Below are positions 55,574-57,706 of a DNA stretch of 57,706 nt, piece after piece (position 1 is the stretch's first letter; each line of letters opens with the position of its first letter). The stretch is taken from the NCBI GenBank assembly GCA_015665275.1, contig JADFAL010000082.1:1-57706 (forward strand), in the 5' to 3' direction. The position numbers and the translations under genes were made by a program. The notes below the pieces were generated by a model. It worked only from the letters and a program-made list of their open reading frames with translations. It was not told the DNA's origin and ran no database searches. The DNA is from Flavobacteriales bacterium (GTDB taxonomy: Bacteria; Bacteroidota; Bacteroidia; Flavobacteriales_D; Crocinitomicaceae).

Positions 55574-57181
55574 ATGAAAGATTCATTTTCAATTAAGAAT
55601 TTAAAGTTTGACCTCGCTTCAGGATTGGTCGTTTTCTTTGTAGCACTTCCATTATGCCTAGGAATTTCACTTGCTTCAACGTCTTATAAAGGCATTGAGG
55701 GCCTTGATGATTTTGCTGGTATTGTAATGCCCGGGCTTATTGCTGGTATCGTTGGTGGTCTCGTTGTTGGGACTTTCAGTGGATCTCGATATGGAGTCAG
55801 TGGACCGGCAGCTGGTCTAATTACCATTGTTGGTGCGGCAATTATTGAATTCGGTGGATTTGGTAATGGCGGATTTGAAAAGTTTGCACTCGCTGTTGCA
55901 CTAGGGGGCGTAATTCAGTTCATTTTCGGATTGATCAAAGCGGGTTTTGTGGCATACTACATTCCGTTCTCCGTGATAAAAGGAATGTTAGCCGGAATTG
56001 GAATTACCATTTTCATCAAGGAGCTTCCACACTTCTTTGGGTATGATAGTGATCCTGAGGGAGATTTGAAATTTTCTCAAACGGACGGTCATAATACTTT
56101 CGAAGAGATTTGGCTCATGCTCGACAATGTGCATCTGGGTGCAACAATCGTTGCGTTTATCTCCTTGGCTATACTAATCATTTGGGGAATGAAATTCGTT
56201 AAGAATAATAAGATCTTGAATCTTTTTCCTGGTCCTCTTTTAGCCATTATTATTTCAGTAGGAATTGCTACAATACTTATGGGAGTATCAGGATTTGAAA
56301 TTGGCAAGAGTCACCTCGTAAGCGTTCCGGAACCGGGAAGTATGGAAGAGTTTAAGAGCATGTTCTATTTCCCGAATTTCAATGCGATAACCGAACCTGC
56401 AGTATGGCGTGTGGCTCTGGTGGTTGCTTTGGTCGCTTCGATAGAATCGTTATTATGCGTTGAAGCCACCGATAAAATGGATCCGCACAAAGGCCGCACT
56501 CCTATGAATCGTGAGTTGCGTGCACAGGGAATCGGAAACATGCTTTCTGGACTTCTAGGAGGACTTCCTATTACACAAGTAATCGTTCGGTCTACGGCCA
56601 ATATTGGTGCTGGAGCCAAAACGAAATCGTCTGCTATTATTCACGGTGCTTTCTTGGTTGGATTTGTTCTTTTAATTCCTGGGGTATTGAACCTCATTCC
56701 ACGTGCGACTCTTGCAGCAGTTCTTTTGTTGATCGGATGGAAGCTTGCGAGTCCGAAGGCAATGATTCAAATGGTTAAATCAGGTTGGGAGCAATTTGTA
56801 CCTTTCTTCGTGGTGATTGGCGTAATGTTGGTAACAGATTTATTGATTGGTGTAGGCGCAGGTCTTGCCGTTGCAATGGTGATAATTCTTTATAGAAACC
56901 TCCAAATGTCATTCTTCATTAAGCCAATTACTCAAGATGGAAAAGTTCATATTCACCTTTCTCAACACACTACTTTCCTTAACAAAGCGAGTATTATGAA
57001 GCGTTTGGATGAAATTGAGGACGGTAAAGAAGTTGTAATCGACTTGTCGGATACATTGAGTATCGATTTCGATGTGAAGGAAGCGTTAAATGATTTTATT
57101 GAAGGTGCTCCCGATCGCGATCTTACTGTTTCCATTATTCAAGAAGAAAAATTGATCCAGAATGTAACGATGGGGCATTAA
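55574..57181 (+). CDS. SulP family inorganic anion transporter
   Basis: A 535-residue SLC26/SulP transporter of the inner membrane, with about 12-14 helices. The opening FDLASGLVVFFVALPLCLGI, then YGVSGPAAGLITI and GGLPITQVIVRSTANIGAGA are the family signatures. A STAS domain (about 460-535, VVIDLSDTLSIDFDVKEAL) ends it. The anion (bicarbonate, sulphate or other) cannot be told from sequence. A 6-bp hairpin (TGTGGT/ACCACA, 55541-55555) lies 19 bases before the ATG. No carbonic anhydrase is adjacent. Confidence 0.9.
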   Translation: MKDSFSIKNLKFDLASGLVVFFVALPLCLGISLASTSYKGIEGLDDFAGIVMPGLIAGIVGGLVVGTFSGSRYGVSGPAAGLITIVGAAIIEFGGFGNGGFEKFALAVALGGVIQFIFGLIKAGFVAYYIPFSVIKGMLAGIGITIFIKELPHFFGYDSDPEGDLKFSQTDGHNTFEEIWLMLDNVHLGATIVAFISLAILIIWGMKFVKNNKILNLFPGPLLAIIISVGIATILMGVSGFEIGKSHLVSVPEPGSMEEFKSMFYFPNFNAITEPAVWRVALVVALVASIESLLCVEATDKMDPHKGRTPMNRELRAQGIGNMLSGLLGGLPITQVIVRSTANIGAGAKTKSSAIIHGAFLVGFVLLIPGVLNLIPRATLAAVLLLIGWKLASPKAMIQMVKSGWEQFVPFFVVIGVMLVTDLLIGVGAGLAVAMVIILYRNLQMSFFIKPITQDGKVHIHLSQHTTFLNKASIMKRLDEIEDGKEVVIDLSDTLSIDFDVKEALNDFIEGAPDRDLTVSIIQEEKLIQNVTMGH

Positions 57182-57215
57182 TCTTGGGCATGATTATTGC
57201 GCAATTTGGGACACT

Positions 57216-57706
57216 ATGAAACTACTTTACTTCATTCTCGTTCCCTTGTTATGTGTATTTGTGTCTTGCAATAAAGAAGAAAGGCAAGAGAACCAGAAAC
57301 TTTCTGAAATGCAAGGCGAATGGCGATTGAATCGCATCACCAATCTTGACGACAATTCGTATCAAGTGAGCACGGCATTGCAATCACCGATGATTACGAT
57401 TAGTGGGACCACTCTTGAATGGAAGGAGAATTACTATTCTGGATCAACGCAGATTCAAATTAACCAGGAAAGGGTTGGAACTGGTGAGTTTGAATGGGTG
57501 GAAGATGAGGAAGGTGATGGAGATTGGGAAGAAATCTGTGAGACCATTTATTGGACGTCCTTCGAATTTATGTACGTAATAATGTCGAAAGCTTGATTTT
57601 AGATCCTGGAAAGGATAGTTTGCAACGTTCATTATACGTATCTCGAATTGATTTTAGCAATAAGAACATGATCTGGGAGGTTGCAGAAAATGGTCACAAT
57701 TACGAA
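57216..57706 (+). pseudogene. Lipocalin-like lipoprotein, frameshifted and cut by window edge
   Basis: A lipoprotein signal (MKLLYFILVPLLCVFVSC, Cys18), then MQGEWRLNRITNLDD, the opening of lipocalin-like Bacteroidota lipoproteins. The frame stops at 57594, but another frame is open from 57560 to the window end and continues naturally (LRIYVRNNVESLILDPGKDS, VSRIDFSNKNMIWEVAENG). One missing base between about 57541 and 57560 would join them. Either a true frameshift or a sequence error; the 3' end is outside the window. Confidence 0.6.

Noticed and set aside
1-57706. CRISPR arrays, tRNA/rRNA genes, prophage or insertion sequences
   Set aside because: No spaced repeats, cloverleaf candidates, transposase or integrase motifs were seen in intergenic or coding regions.

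Overview
The window is a contiguous piece of a Bacteroidota chromosome, most likely order Flavobacteriales (Cryomorphaceae/Fluviicola-like). The evidence is an alternative complex III cluster fused to cytochrome oxidase genes, the type IX secretion (T9SS) translocon gene sprA, two secreted proteins with T9SS type-A sorting domains, a PorV/PorQ-like barrel, a DUF4271-hemD pair, few Shine-Dalgarno sites, and repeated matches to the Bacteroidota -7 promoter element TAnnTTTG. I see no rRNA, tRNA, CRISPR, phage or insertion sequence, and no gene-free stretch longer than about 300 bases.

Left part (1-14.2 kb, minus strand). One operon reads actA-actB-actC-actD-actE-actF-coxB-coxA: a quinol:cytochrome c oxidoreductase (ACIII) followed directly by the catalytic subunits of an A-type cytochrome c oxidase. 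It ends in a clear intrinsic terminator. A new promoter right behind it drives ruvB and a transglutaminase-like gene cut by the window edge.

Centre-left (14.2-30 kb, mostly plus strand). SPOR protein, rnpA, ctpA-type protease and O-antigen ligase form one run. Then come mgtE with a 2-hydroxyacid dehydrogenase, a frameshifted DUF2853 gene, a convergent rRNA-methyltransferase-like gene, a RidA-TPR pair (minus), a lipoprotein followed by two distantly related secreted or anchored proteins and DUF1801, a PorV/PorQ-like gene with an in-frame amber codon, and PhoH.

Centre-right (30-45 kb, mostly minus). maeB-ruvA-sprA-GNAT are packed head to tail. A T9SS-sorted thioredoxin/Omp28-like protein follows, then a zinc-site-less sirtuin and hemD with DUF4271.

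Right part (45-57.7 kb). Glutaryl-CoA dehydrogenase sits behind palindromic promoter elements. A translationally coupled operon holds a secreted protein, uridine kinase and a large NtrY-like sensor kinase. Then follow a thioredoxin-like protein, a second T9SS-sorted protein, phenylalanine hydroxylase with its pterin dehydratase, a small membrane protein, a SulP transporter and an edge-truncated lipoprotein.

The genes are mostly core respiration, DNA repair, envelope and secretion functions. Most notable are a helix-hairpin-helix domain fused to ActC, a six-haem ActA, a terminator just before the phhA start codon, palindromes over the gcdH/DUF4271 promoters, and four reading-frame lesions in otherwise conserved-looking small genes, two of them at A-runs, which may be sequence errors.
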